From Oscillospiraceae bacterium (GTDB lineage Bacteria; Bacillota_A; Clostridia; Oscillospirales; Oscillospiraceae), in assembly GCA_017540945.1 (NCBI GenBank), contig JAFYAB010000106.1, positions 1 to 15,513 of the forward strand: a stretch of DNA of 15,513 nucleotides, in the 5' to 3' direction. A program made the translations under genes and the position numbers. The notes beneath the pieces are model-generated. The model had not been told where the DNA came from. It was given only the letters and a program-made list of their open reading frames with translations, and searched no databases. Positions 13,613 to 15,513 of the stretch are shown here, in pieces. Within the stretch, counting starts at the first letter, position 1. Each line of letters begins with the position of its first letter.

Positions 13613-14320
13613 ATGCTGCTGCTTTTCCTTCTCCAGGGCGTTGACCTGCCTCCTGGCCTGCCGCCACTGGTCAGGCTTTTCGCGGTACTCGTCCTCAATT
13701 GCCTTGATCCGGTCGGCGTAGTCCTGCGCCAGGGCGTCAGTGCTGCCGTATTTCTCCGTGAGGCGTACATACTGCTGGTAGTCCCTGGCCTCCTGTGCGG
13801 CGCTCTTTGCGGTCTCCATTTCCTTGTAGAGCCTACCGCGTTCATCCTTGGCCTGTACAGCAGCGCTCAGCCGCTGCCCGGCCTCCGCGCTCCTGATGCC
13901 CTGCTCCGGTGACGGCTGAATGCCGTTGATTGCGTTCCAGGCGCTTTGCGCCGCGTTGCCGATCACGTCCCACCAGCTGCGGGTCAGCTCGTCTCTGCTC
14001 TGCTCGTAGGCCGCCGACGCCTGCCTGGCGTCTCTATCCATCTTTGCCACATAAGAATCGGCAGCTCGCTGGGTTTCGCTTGCCAGGGGCTGGATGGGCC
14101 TTGCCACTCCCCACCTGGCCGCCGCCTGCTGTTCCAGCGTCGTAACCGGGCGCGCTACGTTCCCGGACTTTGCGCCGTCCTTCTTGCTGTGGTACAGGTT
14201 GTAAAGGTTGTACATATCATAGCTGATCGGCACCTCCTCGCCGGTCTGCTGCTGTGTGCTGCCGCCGGACTGGCCTTTGCTCTTCCGATAAAGGTCCTGG
14301 AGCTCTTTCATATTGCTCAT
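13610..14320 (-). CDS. N-terminal part of the giant phage protein, ended by an amber codon (236 aa)
   Basis: This 236-residue ORF has no recognised domain. Residues 1-60 are polar and low-complexity with Tyr-rich SYDMYNLYNLYHSKK. Residues 90-236 are charged and helix-like with coiled-coil character, ending LEKEKQQH. GGGAGG seven bases before ATG 14320 is a clear ribosome binding site, and the upstream gene's TGA is only 3 bp away, so translation is probably coupled. The frame continues past TAG into the giant ORF, so this is best read as residues 1-236 of a 4,134-residue protein. The amber codon may be a point mutation, a sequence error or a readthrough site. If it is a true stop, this would be a small separate virion protein. 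Confidence 0.8.
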   Translation of the reverse strand: MSNMKELQDLYRKSKGQSGGSTQQQTGEEVPISYDMYNLYNLYHSKKDGAKSGNVARPVTTLEQQAAARWGVARPIQPLASETQRAADSYVAKMDRDARQASAAYEQSRDELTRSWWDVIGNAAQSAWNAINGIQPSPEQGIRSAEAGQRLSAAVQAKDERGRLYKEMETAKSAAQEARDYQQYVRLTEKYGSTDALAQDYADRIKAIEDEYREKPDQWRQARRQVNALEKEKQQH

Positions 14321-14323
14321 AGA

Positions 14324-15193
14324 TCAGCCTCCCGTAATCGCTTTTGCCTGTGCCCTCGTAATGTACCCGGTGGAAACCAGGTAGTCGATCATCTTGTCAG
14401 GATCAGTGTACTGGCTCGCATTGTTAAGGATGACCTCCCGGTCGTAGCTTGGCATCCTGGTGTTCGCGGAGCTGGCAAGCGCAGACAGAAGCTGCTGCCT
14501 CGCCTCCTCATTTTCGGGCCCCGTCGGATTTCTGTCCGGCAGATCCCACCAATTCACGCCGCCTCCGCCGCTGCCTCCTTCTGCACCCGGCGTATATCCA
14601 ATCGGATACGCCCCGGTCATCTTGTAGAAGTCCTCGGCGCTGATCTGGCCGTTGTTGTAGGCCAGCTGCGGGTTGCTTGCGATCCACATCTGCAGCATGG
14701 CGTTGGCCTGGTCGGCGCTCATGCCGGCGTTGGCCAGCTCCTCCTCGGTAGGCTTGTAGCCGCTGCTGCCGATAAGTTGGGCCAGCTGGGCGTAGTTCTG
14801 CTGCCCGGTGGCCTGCTCGGTGGCGGCCATGCTCGACAGCATGCTGTAGCGGTTCTGCAGGTCGGCGCCACGGTCCCGCCAGCGCTGGTAGGCGCTCTGC
14901 TCAAGGGTAGGGATCATATCGGTGAGGCCGCGCATGGTCTCGTCGTAGCGCTGCTGGCCCACGCCCTGGGCGTAGCTGTTGCCATAGCCGCCGGTGAGGG
15001 CCGCCGCCTGGCCCATCGTGTCCTTCATGCCCAGCTTGGCGTTCTGGGTATATCTGTCCTTGTACTGCTGGTACAGGGCGTCCCCGTCCAGATCGTAGGA
15101 GAACGCCGGCCTGTTCTGGATCTGCTGGGCGGTGTCCCGGATCTGCTCGTCGTAGCTCCCGCCATAGAGCTGCTTTTTCTTTTCGTCAGCCAT
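14324..15193 (-). CDS. Putative virion protein of unknown function (289 aa)
   Basis: I do not recognise a named family, although similar sequences are familiar from clostridial phages. Residues 1-160 are helical and rich in Gln, Tyr, Gly and Ala, with FSYDLDGDALYQQYKDRY, MGQAAALTGGYGNSYAQ and GADLQNRYSML. Residues 160-200 contain YKPTEEELANAGMS and look like a small helical unit. Residues 200-235 include a Gly-rich linker (GAEGGSGGGG). The C-terminus is helical (DPDKMIDYLVSTGYITRAQAKAITGG). There is no signal peptide or membrane helix. AAGGAG lies seven bases before ATG 15193, and the stop is TGA. Its position between the Prp-like gene and the giant gene suggests a neck, connector or internal virion protein, by context only. 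Confidence 0.8.
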   Translation of the reverse strand: MADEKKKQLYGGSYDEQIRDTAQQIQNRPAFSYDLDGDALYQQYKDRYTQNAKLGMKDTMGQAAALTGGYGNSYAQGVGQQRYDETMRGLTDMIPTLEQSAYQRWRDRGADLQNRYSMLSSMAATEQATGQQNYAQLAQLIGSSGYKPTEEELANAGMSADQANAMLQMWIASNPQLAYNNGQISAEDFYKMTGAYPIGYTPGAEGGSGGGGVNWWDLPDRNPTGPENEEARQQLLSALASSANTRMPSYDREVILNNASQYTDPDKMIDYLVSTGYITRAQAKAITGG

Positions 15194-15258
15194 TCAATGC
15201 TCCTTTCCTTGTTGCCTTCCCCTTGAGGGGAAGGTGGCCCGTAGGGCCGGATGAGGTG
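15194..15258. other. Intergenic gap between the Prp-like gene and the 289-aa gene
   Basis: This 65-bp gap is filled by palindromic repeat copy C and the ribosome binding site AAAGGAG of the next gene. I see no promoter here. On the transcript, the repeat would fold between two cotranscribed genes. Confidence 0.7.
15215..15257. repeat. Intergenic palindromic repeat, copy C
   Basis: An 8-bp perfect inverted repeat (15215-15222 with 15227-15234, loop TTGA) is followed by T, GGCCCGTAGGGCC (15236-15248) and GGATGAGGT. It is the same element and orientation as copy B at 1808. It ends one base from the stop codon of the Prp-like gene. Confidence 0.82.
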
Positions 15259-15513
15259 TCATACCTCTGTCAATTCGATGTATTCCGGGTAACTCTCTGC
15301 TATCGTCTCGAAGCCCTGCCATATGACGCGAAACATCTCCCGGCACAGCTCCTCGTGCTCCTCGTCCGGACAGCACTCCACCCGGATCAGGGCCTCGCCT
15401 TCGTTGACAAGTGTGTGCCCGTCGTACTCCGGCACGCTCATTGCAGCGTTGATCAGGGTGTAGCTCAGCACGCTGATGCCGGCGCACACCAGGTCCTGCC
15501 CGGCAGGCGCCGC
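15259..15513 (-). CDS. Prp-like (DUF464) ribosomal-processing-type cysteine protease, partial (N-terminus outside window)
   Basis: The last 84 residues are visible. The frame is open to the window edge and reads AAPAGQDLVCAGISVLSYTL at its start. The Q-D-L-V-C-A-G block is the catalytic-cysteine region of Prp proteases (Cys codon 15486-15484). In Prp the partner His lies about 12 residues earlier in a GHA motif, which would fall just outside the window. The rest (ALIRVECCPDEEHEEL...MFRVIWQGFETIAESYPEYI) fits the second half of the fold. In Firmicutes, Prp removes the LQFFA leader from ribosomal protein L27. Here it is encoded in the head-gene cluster, and both the scaffold and the capsid protein carry that leader, so its likely substrates are phage head proteins. 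A start at GTG 15489 would delete the active-site region and is rejected. Confidence 0.82.
   Translation of the reverse strand, partial: AAPAGQDLVCAGISVLSYTLINAAMSVPEYDGHTLVNEGEALIRVECCPDEEHEELCREMFRVIWQGFETIAESYPEYIELTEV

Noticed and set aside
1916..14320. General amber reassignment (TAG read as Gln, genetic code 15)
   Set aside because: Only one in-frame TAG occurs in over 4,100 codons rich in Gln encoded by CAG. A phage with full reassignment should show many.
12410..15226. Further plus-strand frames (12410-13912 and 13946-15226)
   Set aside because: Antisense to well-supported minus-strand genes, with the same biased composition. 13946-15226 runs across two genes and the gap between them.
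15215..15257. Repeat copy C as a rho-independent terminator
   Set aside because: The hairpin is not followed by a T-run on the minus strand, and the next gene has no visible promoter of its own.
15194..15487. 97-codon minus-strand frame overlapping the Prp-like gene
   Set aside because: The alternative frame reads through repeat C and lacks any protein-like pattern. The overlapping frame has clear Prp features.
1..15513. tRNA genes, CRISPR arrays, insertion sequences, integrase or attachment sites
   Set aside because: None was seen by eye on either strand. The two intergenic gaps are fully explained by repeats and expression signals.

Overview
The window is part of a tailed-phage or prophage genome from a GC-rich member of the Firmicutes, probably a gut clostridium of the Oscillospiraceae type. 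The host call rests on three things: the Firmicutes-style LQFFA head-protein leaders, a DUF464/Prp-type protease, and GGCCCGCAGGGCC intergenic palindromes that I associate with clostridial genomes. It is an inference. All real genes lie on the minus strand, so transcription runs from high to low coordinates, and they form a virion-structure module.

Layout in transcription order: (1) 15513-15259, the 3' part of a Prp-like cysteine protease gene; (2) 15193-14324, a 289-residue putative virion protein of unknown function; (3) 14320-1916, a giant reading frame of about 4,134 codons interrupted once by an in-frame amber codon at 13612-13610, giving a 236-residue upstream ORF and a 3,879-residue downstream ORF; (4) a strong rho-independent terminator at 1864-1896; (5) a separate sigma-70-like promoter at 1783-1754; (6) 1634-660, a scaffold-like protein; (7) 644-1, the N-terminal 214 residues of an N4-gp56 family major capsid protein. 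Three copies of a palindromic repeat sit in the two larger intergenic gaps.

The giant protein resembles the 'polyvalent' proteins of phages and conjugative elements. It has an N-terminal coiled-coil and small-residue hydrophobic region, a zincin metalloprotease (HELTH plus DEVVADS), a cysteine-containing barrel-like module, a conserved module of unknown function (GYKVF...RPGWHLG), an AT-rich laterally acquired module, an ADP-ribosyltransferase-like module, a long coiled coil, and a long helical C-terminus with one EF-hand-like loop. A short motif, Q-[YLF]-[SA]-x-R, occurs at nearly every junction between the central modules. This suggests either module shuffling at a common linker or proteolytic processing of a polyprotein, perhaps by its own metalloprotease.

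The other notable system is capsid maturation. The scaffold and capsid proteins share a QFFAD leader at identical residue positions, which matches the cleavage signal of the Firmicutes Prp protease, and a Prp homologue is encoded in the same cluster. The phage therefore probably supplies its own leader-removing protease. No tRNA, CRISPR, insertion sequence, integrase or attachment site was seen. The only non-coding stretches are 1635-1915 (281 bp) and 15194-15258 (65 bp), and both are described.
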